NCBI RefSeq assembly: GCF_000337795.1
Contig: NZ_AOLP01000001.1
Coordinates: forward strand, 310,001 to 374,000
Length of the DNA stretch: 64,000 bases
Direction: 5' to 3'
Source of the DNA: Haloferax denitrificans ATCC 35960
GTDB taxonomy: Archaea; Halobacteriota; Halobacteria; Halobacteriales; Haloferacaceae
Shown here: one piece after another, positions 44,348 through 53,183 of the stretch
Position numbering within the stretch: position 1 is the stretch's first letter
Layout: every line of letters starts with the position of its first letter
Position numbers and translations under genes: made by a program
The notes under the pieces: generated by a model
The model's database searches: none
Seen by the model: the letters and a program-made list of their open reading frames with translations, nothing else
What the model was told of the DNA's origin: nothing

Positions 44348-45241
44348 CTATTCGTCGCCGCCGTGGGTGTAGCCGCGGTCCGGAACGGCCTCGCCGTCGG
44401 CGACGACGGCGGCCTCTGTGGATTCCTCGACGACCTTCCCGACCACCGTGAGCGACACGTCGGTCGCATCGCGGGCGGCGTCAAGCGCCGACTCGGGAAG
44501 CGTGAACACGAGTTCGAAGTCCTCGCCGAAGAACGCCGCGAGGTCGCGCCTGTCGTCGGAATCGGTCGCCACCTCGCCGACCGCGTCGTGGACCGGGAGC
44601 GCGTCGAAGTCGAGGTCGAAGCCGCAGTCGCTGGCCTCCGCGAGCTGGTGGACCGAGCGGGCGAGGCCGTCGCTGGAGTCCATCATCGCCGTGGCCGACC
44701 CGCGGAGGGCGACGCCGGCTTCGACGCGAGGCGTGAACCGAAAGAGGTCGTTCGCGCGGTCGGTCTCGCCCGCCTCGAACAGGCGGACGGCGGCGGCGGA
44801 GCGACCGAGGTCGCCCGTGACGCAGAGCAGGTCGCCCGGGGCCGCGCCCGAGCGGCGAACCGGGTCGTCGGTGCGGCCGATGGCCGTCGTCGCCGTCGTG
44901 AACTCCCGGTGGGTGTCGAGGTCGCCGCCGACGTACTCCGCGCCGACCGCCTCGCAGACGTCCCGCGCGCCCCGGACGAAGTCGCCGAGTTCCGTCTCGT
45001 CGAGTTCGACGGCGGCGTAGGCGGCGACGGCGCAGGTGGCGCTCGCGCCCATCGCGGCCACGTCCGACAGCGACGCGCCGACGGCCCGCCAGCCGGCGGT
45101 GTAGCGGGTCGTCCCCGCGGGGAAGTCCGTCGTCTCGTGGAGCATGTCGGTCGTGACGACGAGGTCGTCCACGACGGCGGCGTCGTCGCCGGCACCGGGG
45201 AGGTCCGCGGCGAGCAGTCTGAGGGCGGCGCGCTCGTCCAT
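44348..45241 (-). CDS. thiL: thiamine-monophosphate kinase
   Basis: A 297-aa ATP-grasp-unrelated PurM-fold kinase that makes thiamine pyrophosphate from thiamine monophosphate. GAGDDAAVVDDLVVTTDMLHE is the N-terminal ATP/Mg segment, VGASLSDVAAMGA follows, and MMDSSDGLARSVHQLAE and FFGEDFELVFTLP are the later metal and substrate motifs. The open frame continues far upstream by GC bias; MDERAALRLLAADL is the natural start. Confidence 0.92.
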   Translation of the reverse strand: MDERAALRLLAADLPGAGDDAAVVDDLVVTTDMLHETTDFPAGTTRYTAGWRAVGASLSDVAAMGASATCAVAAYAAVELDETELGDFVRGARDVCEAVGAEYVGGDLDTHREFTTATTAIGRTDDPVRRSGAAPGDLLCVTGDLGRSAAAVRLFEAGETDRANDLFRFTPRVEAGVALRGSATAMMDSSDGLARSVHQLAEASDCGFDLDFDALPVHDAVGEVATDSDDRRDLAAFFGEDFELVFTLPESALDAARDATDVSLTVVGKVVEESTEAAVVADGEAVPDRGYTHGGDE

Positions 45242-45430
45242 GCCTCGGACGTGTCGGGCGACGCGGAAATGTCCATCTATCCGCCGTTGAGTGGCGTCAC
45301 GGGTTCGGACGACGAGGTGCGGGACCGCGACAGCGTCGGCGACGGCGTCGGTGGCGGCGTCCGCGACAGACCTGTTTGTCGGCCGTCGAATCCGGTGACT
45401 TAATGCCCGTCGTAGACGCATCCCCAGCAA

Positions 45431-46459
45431 ATGGCCCGCGAGAACCTCCGCGCGACGGTGCTCGGTTTCGCAGCGGCGGTCGTCGTCTTCGCCGTCCTGT
45501 TCTACTTCGCGGGCGTGGACGAGCTCATCGACCGGGTGACGATGGCCGAGCCGACCTATCTGGTCGCCATCCTCGCCATCACGCTGGTCTGGCTCGTCGC
45601 GTGGGGGGCGTCGCTGAAGACCGTCCTCGGCGTGCTCGGCGTGGACGTCTCGCTCGTCCGCTCGTTTCTCATCTTCACGGGCGCGACGTTCTCGAACAAC
45701 ATCACCCCGTTCGGGCAGGCGGGCGGCGAGCCCGTGACCGCGCTTCTCATCTCCCGGAGCGCCGACACCGAGTACGAGACCGGGCTGGCGGCCATCGCCA
45801 GCGTCGACACCGTCAACTTCGTCCCCTCCATCACCATCGCGCTCATCGGCGCGGGCTACTACGCCACGGAGGTGACGCTCGGCCGCAACCTCGAAATCGC
45901 GCTCGTCGCCGTCGTCGGCCTCGCCGTCGGCGTGCCGGCGGCCGTCTACGTCGCGTGGAAACGCCGCTACGACCTCGAACACCGGCTCATCGGCGTCCTG
46001 ACGCCGGTCATCCGAACCGTCTCGCGGTACGTCCCGCGGGCGTCGGTGCCGTCGAACGACGGCATCGAGCGCCGCATCAACGGCTTTTTCCGCTCTATCG
46101 AGCGCGTCGGGCGAAACCCGCGGGGACTGGCGGTCGCCCTCGGCCTGTCGGGTGCCGGGTGGTTCTGCCAGATGGTCGCGCTCTGGGTGGCGTTCCACGC
46201 CATCGGCGCGCCCATCGCCTTCTCCATCGCGCTGTTCGTCGTCCCCATCGGGGCCATCGCCGGCGTGACGCCGCTTCCCGGCGGCGCGGGCGGCATCGAG
46301 TGGACGCTCGCCATCCTCGTCGCCGCCGCGAGCTCCGCCGTCTCGTTCGACGTGGCGACCGCGGGCGTCGTCGTCTTCCGCGGGTTCATCTACTGGGTGC
46401 CCGTCGTCCTCGGCGGCCTCGTGATGGGCACGGAGAGCGCGCGCGGGTGGCGGTCCTGA
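45431..46459 (+). CDS. UPF0104 / LPG-synthase-TM-type membrane protein
   Basis: A 342-aa membrane protein with about eight helices. It shows the family segments FLIFTGATFSNNITPFGQAGGEPVTA and VPIGAIAGVTPLPGGAGGIEWTL, typical of the flippase-like part of lysylphosphatidylglycerol synthases and of archaeal AglD-related proteins. A lipid or glycolipid transfer role is possible. No soluble catalytic domain. Confidence 0.8.
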   Translation: MARENLRATVLGFAAAVVVFAVLFYFAGVDELIDRVTMAEPTYLVAILAITLVWLVAWGASLKTVLGVLGVDVSLVRSFLIFTGATFSNNITPFGQAGGEPVTALLISRSADTEYETGLAAIASVDTVNFVPSITIALIGAGYYATEVTLGRNLEIALVAVVGLAVGVPAAVYVAWKRRYDLEHRLIGVLTPVIRTVSRYVPRASVPSNDGIERRINGFFRSIERVGRNPRGLAVALGLSGAGWFCQMVALWVAFHAIGAPIAFSIALFVVPIGAIAGVTPLPGGAGGIEWTLAILVAAASSAVSFDVATAGVVVFRGFIYWVPVVLGGLVMGTESARGWRS

Positions 46460-46465
46460 CGGCGC

Positions 46466-46527
46466 GATACGGGCTGTCACCCCGGTGCACGCCGGGCGGG
46501 GCGCAGGAGCCTCCAACCGCCCGTATC
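46466..46527. other. 62-nt stem-loop structure between UPF0104 gene and rps19e
   Basis: A perfect 9-bp stem GATACGGGC/GCCCGTATC (46466-46474 with 46519-46527) encloses a second hairpin CCCGG/CCGGG (46481-46496). It ends 16 bases before the rps19e TATA box, so it is outside that mRNA. It may be a 3' UTR structure or a small RNA. No known RNA family recognised. Confidence 0.4.
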
Positions 46528-46543
46528 GGGCGAATACGATGCC

Positions 46544-46549
46544 TTTAAA
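46544..46549 (+). promoter_or_regulatory. TATA box of rps19e
   Basis: TTTAAA is centred 27-28 bases before the ATG at 46574, implying a leaderless ribosomal-protein mRNA. Confidence 0.65.
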
Positions 46550-46573
46550 CGCCGCGATTATGAACCAATAGCC

Positions 46574-47029
46574 ATGGTAACCATCTATGACGTCCCGGCG
46601 GACGCCCTCATCGAAGAGGTCGCCGGACGACTCGAGGACCGTATCGAGCAACCCGACTGGATGGCCTTCGCGAAGAGCGGCCAGACCCGCGAGCTCCCGC
46701 CCCAGCAGGACGACTTCTGGTACGTCCGCGGCGCGAGCCTGCTCCGCAAGGTCGCCATGAACGGCCCCGTCGGCGTCGACCGCCTCTCGACCGAGTACGG
46801 CGGCCTCAAGCGCGGTTCCAACCGCTACAGCGTCTCCGGTGCGCACAGCGACGCCGGCAGTAAGAACATCATCCGCACGCTCCTCCAACAGCTCGAAGAG
46901 GAGGGCCTCGTCGAGACCGCCAAGGGCGAGGGTCGCCGCATCACCGCCGAGGGGACGAGCTTCCTCGACAACGCCGCGTCCGACGTGCTCTCCGACCTCG
47001 ACCGTCCGGAACTCGAACGCTACGCGTAG
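46574..47029 (+). CDS. rps19e: 30S ribosomal protein S19e
   Basis: A 151-aa small-subunit protein with MVTIYDVPADALIEEVA, DDFWYVRGASLLRKVAMNGPVGV and GLKRGSNRYSV..GSKNIIRTLLQQLE, all conserved in S19e. It is needed for 18S/16S rRNA maturation in related systems. Followed by the PDCD5-like gene, a common archaeal pairing. Confidence 0.95.
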   Translation: MVTIYDVPADALIEEVAGRLEDRIEQPDWMAFAKSGQTRELPPQQDDFWYVRGASLLRKVAMNGPVGVDRLSTEYGGLKRGSNRYSVSGAHSDAGSKNIIRTLLQQLEEEGLVETAKGEGRRITAEGTSFLDNAASDVLSDLDRPELERYA

Positions 47030-47134
47030 AGCCGCCGACACACACCGAGAGTTCTTCTTCGACCGCCGATTCCCCCAGAGCCGTCGGTATACGGGTCCGT
47101 AATGGTTTTCAGACATCGGACCGTGCGCTAGGGT

Positions 47135-47497
47135 ATGAGTGGCAGTCCCGACGATGAGCGACTGGAGGAGCTTCGAAAGAAGAAGATGCAGGAACTCCAG
47201 GAACAGCAGGGCGGCGGGCAGGGCTCCGCGGAGCAACAGCAGGCCGAGGAGGCCGCCCAACAGCGCGCCGAACAGCAGAAACAGGCGCTTCTCAAACAGC
47301 ACCTGACCGACGAGGCCCGCCAGCGCCTCAACGCGGTGCAGATGTCCAAGCCGGACTTCGCGGAGCAGGTCGAGCGCCAAATCGTCGCCCTCGCCCAGAG
47401 CGGGCGCATCCAGGGCCGCATCGACGACGACAAGATGAAGGCGCTCCTGAAGGAGCTGCAGCCCGAGTCGAAGAGCTTCAACATCCGCCGCCGGTAA
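47135..47497 (+). CDS. PDCD5/TFAR19-family DNA-binding protein
   Basis: A 120-aa helical protein with an unstructured Gln-rich start ([15 protein letters not shown]) and the conserved helical bundle [43 protein letters not shown]. Known archaeal members bind DNA or associate with ribosomal genes. Neighbour of rps19e. Ends three bases before the PP-loop gene. Confidence 0.88.
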   Translation: MSGSPDDERLEELRKKKMQELQEQQGGGQGSAEQQQAEEAAQQRAEQQKQALLKQHLTDEARQRLNAVQMSKPDFAEQVERQIVALAQSGRIQGRIDDDKMKALLKELQPESKSFNIRRR

Positions 47498-47500
47498 CAC

Positions 47501-48091
47501 GTGGAACTCGCGCTCCTCTACAGCGGCGGCAAGGACTCCTCGCTGGCCGCACTGCTTCTCGACGCCTTCTACGACGTGACGCTCGTGACCGTCCACTTCG
47601 GGGTCACGGAGGACTGGACGCACGCCCGCGACGCGGCGGCCGAACTCGGCTACGCCTTCGAGACGCTGGAACTCGACCGCGAGGTCGCGGCGGCGGCGAC
47701 CGCCCGTATGGTCGAAGACGGCTACCCGCGCGGCGGCATCCAGCGCGTCCACGAACACGCCCTCGAAGCGGTCTGCGGCCTCGACTTCGACGCCGTCGCC
47801 GACGGCACCCGCCGCGACGACCGCGTCCCCTCTATCTCGCGGGCGCAGGCCCAGAGCCTCGAAGACCGCCACGGCGTCGACTACCTCTCGCCGCTTTCGG
47901 GGTTCGGCCGCGGCGCGGTCGACCGCCTCGTGGCGTCGCATCTCGACGTCGAAACCGGCCCCTCCGAGGAGATTCCGAAGGCCGACTACGAGGGCGAACT
48001 CCGCCACCTCATCGCCGCCGAACACGGGCGGGCGGCGGTCGACGAGGTGTTCCCGGACCACGTCCAGAGCTACGTCCACGGCCGGCGCTGA
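47501..48091 (+). CDS. PP-loop ATP pyrophosphatase-like protein
   Basis: A 196-aa alpha-hydrolase-fold protein with the P-loop SGGKDSS (residues 9-15) and a second segment ADGTRRDDRVPSISRAQAQSLE. It belongs to the ATP-pyrophosphatase group that includes tRNA and cofactor modification enzymes. It lacks the Cys residues of thiouridylases. Starts at GTG. Exact substrate unknown; position in the S19e-PDCD5 operon hints at a translation-related task. Confidence 0.78.
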   Translation: MELALLYSGGKDSSLAALLLDAFYDVTLVTVHFGVTEDWTHARDAAAELGYAFETLELDREVAAAATARMVEDGYPRGGIQRVHEHALEAVCGLDFDAVADGTRRDDRVPSISRAQAQSLEDRHGVDYLSPLSGFGRGAVDRLVASHLDVETGPSEEIPKADYEGELRHLIAAEHGRAAVDEVFPDHVQSYVHGRR

Positions 48092-48207
48092 GGGCGGCCC
48101 CAGCGTTCGGACGCCGCCCTGTCTCGGCCACCCCGCGCCGCCCCGGCCGACCCGCCGCTCCGGCTCGTACCGCGTCGTTTTTCACGCCACCGCGCGCCGG
48201 GTGAGTC

Positions 48208-49113
48208 ATGGACCCCGGCATCGCCTACTCCGTCCTCGCCGCGTTCGTCTGGGGCGTCTACATCTTCGCCCTGAAGCGGTACTTCCCGGGCTACTCCGGG
48301 GCGGTTCTCACGGTCGTCGTCAACGCCTTCGCAGTCGTCCTGTACCTCCCGGTCACGGCGATGACGTACGACCCGCAGGCCGTCCCCTCGCTGGCCGAAC
48401 TCGGCGCGACGGGCGTGGGAATCGTCGCCGGCACGGCCGCCCTCGTCGGCGTCGCGCTCATCCTGTTCGTCGACGCCCTCGACGCCGGCGACGTCTCCTA
48501 CGTCGCGCCCATCAACAAGCTCGTCCCGGTGTTCGTCCTCCCCATCGAAATCCTGTTTCTGAACCAGTTCCTGACGGGGATTCAGGTCCTCGGCGTCGCG
48601 GTCGCCACCGTCGCCGTCTACGTCGCGAACTACGAGGGCGGGGCGTTCCTCGACCCGCTTCGGCGCGCGGTCCGGTCGCGGCCCGCCCAGCTCGCGCTCG
48701 CCAGCGCGGCCTGTTACGCCGTCAGCGACGTGGGGAAACGCGTCGCACTGCAGGAACTCGGCATCCCGACGAGCGTGTTCGTCCCGGTGCTTTTCGTCGG
48801 CGCGGCGCTCGCCGTCCTGCCCGTCGCGGTCCGCAACTGGCCGGGGGTCCGCGGCGACCTCCCGAAGTTCGCCGCGGCGGGCGCGCTCGTCGCCGTCGGC
48901 GAACACGTCACGTCGACCGCCTTCGGGCTGGTGCCGGCGAGCATCGCCTCGCCCATCGTCAACATGCAGGCCATCGTCGCCGTCGTCCTCGGAGGCGTCG
49001 TCCTCCGGGAGGCCCGGTTCGGCACGCGCCTCGCCGCCGCCGTCCTCGCGGTCGTCGGCGTCTCGCTCATCGCGCTCGGCGACGTGGCGGCGCTCCGGTC
49101 GCTCGTCGGGTAG
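48208..49113 (+). CDS. EamA/DMT-family transporter
   Basis: A 301-aa membrane protein with ten predicted helices in two repeated halves: MDPGIAYSVLAAFVWGVYIF begins the first and AQLALASAACYAVSDVGKRVA the second. Both halves end with the EamA signature region near ASPIVNMQAIVAVVLGGVVL. It probably exports or imports small metabolites; the substrate is not evident. Confidence 0.83.
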   Translation: MDPGIAYSVLAAFVWGVYIFALKRYFPGYSGAVLTVVVNAFAVVLYLPVTAMTYDPQAVPSLAELGATGVGIVAGTAALVGVALILFVDALDAGDVSYVAPINKLVPVFVLPIEILFLNQFLTGIQVLGVAVATVAVYVANYEGGAFLDPLRRAVRSRPAQLALASAACYAVSDVGKRVALQELGIPTSVFVPVLFVGAALAVLPVAVRNWPGVRGDLPKFAAAGALVAVGEHVTSTAFGLVPASIASPIVNMQAIVAVVLGGVVLREARFGTRLAAAVLAVVGVSLIALGDVAALRSLVG

Positions 49114-49167
49114 TCGCCCTCGCCCCGAACAACAGGTTTCAAGCGCGACCTTCGCCAACCAACGCGC

Positions 49168-50463
49168 ATGTACGACCGACTCAAGGGATTTCGTGACTTC
49201 TACCCCGGCGAGATGTCGGCCCGGCGCGAGGTCGTCGACGCCGTCGAGACCGCCGCCGCCCGCTACGGCTTCCGCGAAATCGGGACGCCCCACCTCGAAC
49301 GGACCCAGATGTACGTCGACAAGTCCGGCGAGGAAATCGTCGAGGAGCTGTACGCCTTCGAGGACAAAGGCGGCCGCGAGGTCACCCTCACGCCCGAGCT
49401 GACGCCGACGGTCGCCCGGATGGTCGTCGCCAAGCAACAGGCGCTGTCGAAGCCCATCAAGTGGGTCTCGACCCGGCCCTTCTGGCGCTACGAGCAGGTC
49501 CAGCAGGGTCGCTTCCGCGAGTTCTACCAGACCAACGCCGACATCTTCGGCTCCTCGGAGCCGGAGGCCGACGCCGAGATTCTGGCCTTCTGCGCCGACG
49601 CGCTGACCGACCTCGGTCTCACGGCCGACGACTTCGAGTTCCGCGTCTCCCACCGCGACATCCTCGGCGGCCTGCTCCGGTCGTTCGACGCCGACGTGGA
49701 CGTCGCCGACGCGGTCCGCGCCGTCGACAAGTCCGAGAAGGTCGAACGCGAGGAGTACCTCGGCCTGCTTTCGGACGCCGGACTCTCGTACGACCAAGCC
49801 GGCGAGTTCGCCGACCTCATCGAGCGCGGCGACCTCGACGAAATCGCCGAGTTCGGCGGCGACAACGTCGCGGCCGCGGTCGAGAACCTCCGAAACGTCC
49901 TCGCCGCCGCCGACGACTTCGGCGCGGGCGAGTTCTGCGAGGTGTCGCTGACGACCGCCCGCGGGCTGGACTACTACACCGGCGTCGTCTTCGAGTGCTT
50001 CGACTCCACGGGCGACGTGTCGCGGGCGACGTTCGGCGGCGGCCGCTACGACGACCTCATCGAGTCGTTCGGCGGCCAGCCCACCCCCGCCGTCGGCGTC
50101 GGCATCGGCAACGCGACGCTCCAACTGCTCTGTCAGCGCGCCGGCGTCTGGCCCGAGGAAGAGCTGGCGACCGACTACTACCTCCTCACCGTCGGCGACA
50201 CCCGCGGCGTCGCCTCAGACATCGCCCGCGACCTGCGCGCGGCGGGCAACGTTGTCGAGGTCGACGTCTCCGACCGGAGCTTCGGCGCGCAGATGTCCTA
50301 CGCCGACTCCGTCAACGCCGACACGGTCGTCATCGTCGGCGAGCGCGACCTCGAAAACGGCGAGGTGACGGTCAAGGACATGGCGAGCGGCGACCAGACC
50401 ACCGTCCCCGTCGACGACTTCCCCGGCGAGCGCGACGCGCCGACGTACGAGGACTACGAGTAG
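49168..50463 (+). CDS. hisS: histidyl-tRNA synthetase
   Basis: A 431-aa class II synthetase. Motif 2 is RPFWRYEQVQQGRFREFYQ (about residues 106-125), the histidine-binding signature is ARGLDYYTGVVFE near 270, and motif 3 is the GGGRYDDLIESFG..PAVGVGIG segment. A C-terminal anticodon-binding domain covers about 330-425. All elements are intact. Confidence 0.96.
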   Translation: MYDRLKGFRDFYPGEMSARREVVDAVETAAARYGFREIGTPHLERTQMYVDKSGEEIVEELYAFEDKGGREVTLTPELTPTVARMVVAKQQALSKPIKWVSTRPFWRYEQVQQGRFREFYQTNADIFGSSEPEADAEILAFCADALTDLGLTADDFEFRVSHRDILGGLLRSFDADVDVADAVRAVDKSEKVEREEYLGLLSDAGLSYDQAGEFADLIERGDLDEIAEFGGDNVAAAVENLRNVLAAADDFGAGEFCEVSLTTARGLDYYTGVVFECFDSTGDVSRATFGGGRYDDLIESFGGQPTPAVGVGIGNATLQLLCQRAGVWPEEELATDYYLLTVGDTRGVASDIARDLRAAGNVVEVDVSDRSFGAQMSYADSVNADTVVIVGERDLENGEVTVKDMASGDQTTVPVDDFPGERDAPTYEDYE

Positions 50464-50583
50464 GCCGGCCCGCGGGTCACGCCGGCAGACCCGACCCTCG
50501 CGCCGACCGACTCGCCCCGCGATTCCCGCGGCCCGATACCGGCGCGCGCCCTTTTGTCCCCGCCCGTCGTACAGGCGAGTGAC

Positions 50584-51051
50584 ATGTACGACAGGATTCT
50601 CGTCCCGCTGGACGGTAGCGGCCCCGCCGACGAGGCGCTCGACCGCGCTCTCGACCTCGCCGCGACGACGGACGCGACGCTCTACGCCCTGTACGTCGTC
50701 GACGAGCGCGCCCTCCACGCGACCCAACTCGACGCCGGCGGCCTCGTCCGCGCCTACGAGGCGGAAGGCGAGCGCATCGTCTCCGAGGCCGTCGAGGCGG
50801 CCGAGGCGGACGGCATCGAGGTGGTCACGGCCGTCGAACACGGCTCGCCGCACCGGGCGATTCTCCGGTACGCGGACGAGGTCGACGCCGACCTCATCGT
50901 GATGGGCACCCACGGCCGCCGGGGCATCGAGCGCTACCTGCTCGGGAGCGTCACCGAGCGCGTGCTCCGACTGGCCGACGTGCCGGTGCTCTCGGTCCGA
51001 AGCGAGGACTCGCCGGTCGAAGACGAGCAGTCACTGGACGCGGACGCGTAG
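50584..51051 (+). CDS. universal stress protein (UspA family)
   Basis: A 155-aa single-domain USP. MYDRILVPLDGSGPADEALD starts the fold, and the ATP-binding G-x2-G-x9-G-S pattern is seen as MGTHGRRGIERYLLGSVTERV. Likely an ATP-binding stress protein. A GTG 30 bases upstream is less likely, since ATG 50584 directly begins the conserved strand. Followed by two and a half copies of a 21-bp tandem repeat. Confidence 0.88.
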   Translation: MYDRILVPLDGSGPADEALDRALDLAATTDATLYALYVVDERALHATQLDAGGLVRAYEAEGERIVSEAVEAAEADGIEVVTAVEHGSPHRAILRYADEVDADLIVMGTHGRRGIERYLLGSVTERVLRLADVPVLSVRSEDSPVEDEQSLDADA

Positions 51052-51102
51052 TCGCGGGGCGACGGCGTGGAGTCACGGGCCGACGGCGTGGAGTCGCGGG
51101 CC
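51051..51102. repeat. 21-bp tandem repeat after the USP gene
   Basis: Units at 51051-51071 and 51072-51092 differ at two positions, and a third partial copy follows to 51102. Core: GGGCCGACGGCGTGGAGTC. It starts within the USP stop codon. Probably slippage-derived. Confidence 0.5.
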
Positions 51103-51161
51103 AACCGGAGCCGCCGAACCGGGTGGCGTCGGTTAAGTAGTCCGCCGGAAAATCACCCGGC

Positions 51162-51992
51162 ATGCGCGCTTTCCGCGTCGCCTACGACGGACGCCCGTAC
51201 CACGGGTTTCAGCGACAGCCGGACGTGCCGACCGTCGAGGACGCCTTCTTCGACGCCTGCCGCGCGCTCGGCGTCTGCGACGACGACGAGGAGCCGACCG
51301 ACTACGCCGCCGCCGGGCGGACCGACGCGGGCGTCTCCGCGCTCGCCCAGACCGTCGCCTTCGACTGCCCCGACTGGTGTACGCCGCGGGCGCTGAACTC
51401 GGAGCTTCCGGGGACGGTGCGGGCGTGGGCCGCCGCCGACGCGCCCGACGACTTCCACGCCCGGCACCGGCCGACCCGCCGCGAGTACGTCTACGACCTC
51501 CACGCCCCGAGCGACGGCTTCGACGACGACCGGGCGAGCGCCGCCTTCGACGCCTGCCGCGGCGAACACGACTTCCACAACCTCACCCCCGACGACCACG
51601 GGACCGTCCGAGCCATCGACGGCGACCTGACCCGCGACGGCGACTTCCTCCTCGTGCGCGTCGAGGCCGGCGGCTTCGCCCGCGAACTCGTCCGCCGGCT
51701 CGTCTCGCTCGTCCGCGCCGTCGGGTCGGGCGCGGCCCCGCCGTCGAAGGTGGACGACGTGCTCGGTCCCGACCACCTCGACGGCCCCGAGGGCGTCCCG
51801 CCCGCGCCGCCGACCCCCCTACTTCTCACGGCGGTTGACTACCCGGGAATCGAGTTCGACGTGGACTCGATGGCCGCCGAGAGCGCCGCCGCGGCTTTCG
51901 GCGAGCAGGCCCTCGCGGACCGCATCGGCTGGCGCGTCGGCTCGCGCATCCGCGACGGCGTCCGGCGAGAGGCGGGCGACTCCAGCGAGTGA
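51162..51992 (+). CDS. truA: tRNA pseudouridine synthase TruA
   Basis: A 276-aa enzyme that isomerises uridines 38-40 of the tRNA anticodon arm. It begins MRAFRVAYDGRPYHGFQRQP, and the catalytic Asp sits in AAGRTDAGVSALAQ near residue 53. ADAPDDFHARHRPTRREYVYDL and FLLVRVEAGGFARELVRRLV are the other conserved motifs. Complete. Confidence 0.93.
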   Translation: MRAFRVAYDGRPYHGFQRQPDVPTVEDAFFDACRALGVCDDDEEPTDYAAAGRTDAGVSALAQTVAFDCPDWCTPRALNSELPGTVRAWAAADAPDDFHARHRPTRREYVYDLHAPSDGFDDDRASAAFDACRGEHDFHNLTPDDHGTVRAIDGDLTRDGDFLLVRVEAGGFARELVRRLVSLVRAVGSGAAPPSKVDDVLGPDHLDGPEGVPPAPPTPLLLTAVDYPGIEFDVDSMAAESAAAAFGEQALADRIGWRVGSRIRDGVRREAGDSSE

Positions 51993-52124
51993 GAGGCGGG
52001 CGACCGCACCGTCGGCGACGGCGAAGACCGCAGTTGACGGACGCGCGAGGAGTCAATAGCTCTCCGGAGCGGTTTGGGTCGCACATAGCAACGTTATCGT
52101 GAGTCGGGCGCGAACGGTTCGACC

Positions 52125-52772
52125 ATGTGCTACGACGCTGTCATCTTCGACAACGACGGCGTGCTGACGAAGCCGACACTCCTCGAAGTCCAGCGGGAGG
52201 CGGTCAGGCGGGCGTTCGCCGAGTTCGACGTGGAGCCGACGACCGAGACGGTCGACGGCGTCATCAACGGCGGCCTCACGCGCCTGCGCCGCATCTGTTC
52301 GGTCCACGACGTGCCGGTCGACGACTTCTGGTCGCGCCACGAGACCCACGCCGCGGCGACCCAGCGGGCGTGTCTCGAAGACGGGACGAAACCGCTGTAC
52401 GACGACGTGACAGCCCTCGACGACATCGACCACCCGCTGGCGGTCGTGAGCAACAACCAACACGCGACCATCGAGCACATCCTCGACGTGTTCGACATCG
52501 GCGACCGCTTCGAGGTGGCCTACGGCCGCGACCCGACCGTCGAGGGCGCGCGGGTGAAGAAGCCGGACCCGCACTACATCGAGCGCGCCATGGGCGAACT
52601 CGGCGTCGACTCGGCGCTCTACGTCGGCGACAGCAACGTCGACGTGGTCGCGGCCGACCGCGCCGGCATCGACTCGGCGTTCATCCGCCGGCCCCACCGC
52701 GAGGGCTACGAGTTGGCCGCCGAACCGACCTACGAACTCGACTCGCTCGACGAACTGCTCGCGGTGTGCTGA
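52125..52772 (+). CDS. HAD-superfamily hydrolase
   Basis: A 215-aa phosphatase-like HAD protein. Motif I is IFDNDGVLTKPT with the nucleophile Asp at residue 8 and the acid/base Asp at 10. Motif II is VVSNNQ, motif III Lys is in VKKPDPHYI, and motif IV is YVGDSNVDVVAADRAG. The cap domain lies between residues 16 and 90. Phosphoglycolate-phosphatase-like; substrate unknown. Confidence 0.87.
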   Translation: MCYDAVIFDNDGVLTKPTLLEVQREAVRRAFAEFDVEPTTETVDGVINGGLTRLRRICSVHDVPVDDFWSRHETHAAATQRACLEDGTKPLYDDVTALDDIDHPLAVVSNNQHATIEHILDVFDIGDRFEVAYGRDPTVEGARVKKPDPHYIERAMGELGVDSALYVGDSNVDVVAADRAGIDSAFIRRPHREGYELAAEPTYELDSLDELLAVC

Positions 52773-52853
52773 CGCGCGGGGGAGTGACTTCCCGCGACCC
52801 CGCGCCGCGTATCGACCAGTAGACACATCACGCGGCTCGCCGTCGGCTCACGC

Positions 52854-53177
52854 ATGGACCGGTCCGCCGCGTGGGACGCCACCCTCCGCATCGTCTTCGG
52901 CCTGTTTATCGTCGGCGTCGGCAACGCCGTCGGCGGCTTCCTCGCCGGCACGACGGGCATCGCCGGCCTCGCGCTCTATCTCCTCGTGGCCGTGCCGACG
53001 TTCGTCTACGGGATGTTCTACGTCGTCATCGGGGCCGGAATGGTCGTCGAGGCCGCGACCGAAAGCGCGCTCGAAGCGGCGGACCTGACGGTCGAAGTCG
53101 GCGACGGCGAGGAAATCGAGCGCGACGACTCGGGCGGGGACGGCGGCGACGGCCCCGACCCCGCCGAAGACGGCTGA
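52854..53177 (+). CDS. two-helix membrane protein
   Basis: A 107-aa protein with two hydrophobic helices (about 11-31 and 37-63) and an acidic Gly/Asp-rich tail. Convergent with the M28 peptidase gene, whose stop lies seven bases away. I do not recognise a function. Confidence 0.6.
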   Translation: MDRSAAWDATLRIVFGLFIVGVGNAVGGFLAGTTGIAGLALYLLVAVPTFVYGMFYVVIGAGMVVEAATESALEAADLTVEVGDGEEIERDDSGGDGGDGPDPAEDG

Positions 53178-53183
53178 CCGGCG

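Noticed and set aside
44348..48079. A very long minus-strand open frame of over 1200 codons
   Set aside because: Only its last 298 codons (thiL) have coding character. The rest lies antisense to five well-supported plus-strand genes and has atypical Asp/Arg-rich composition caused by GC bias.
48070..50124. Long minus-strand open frame opposite the EamA transporter and hisS
   Set aside because: It is the complement of two genes with clear motifs, and its product is low-complexity Asp/Gly/Arg/Val.
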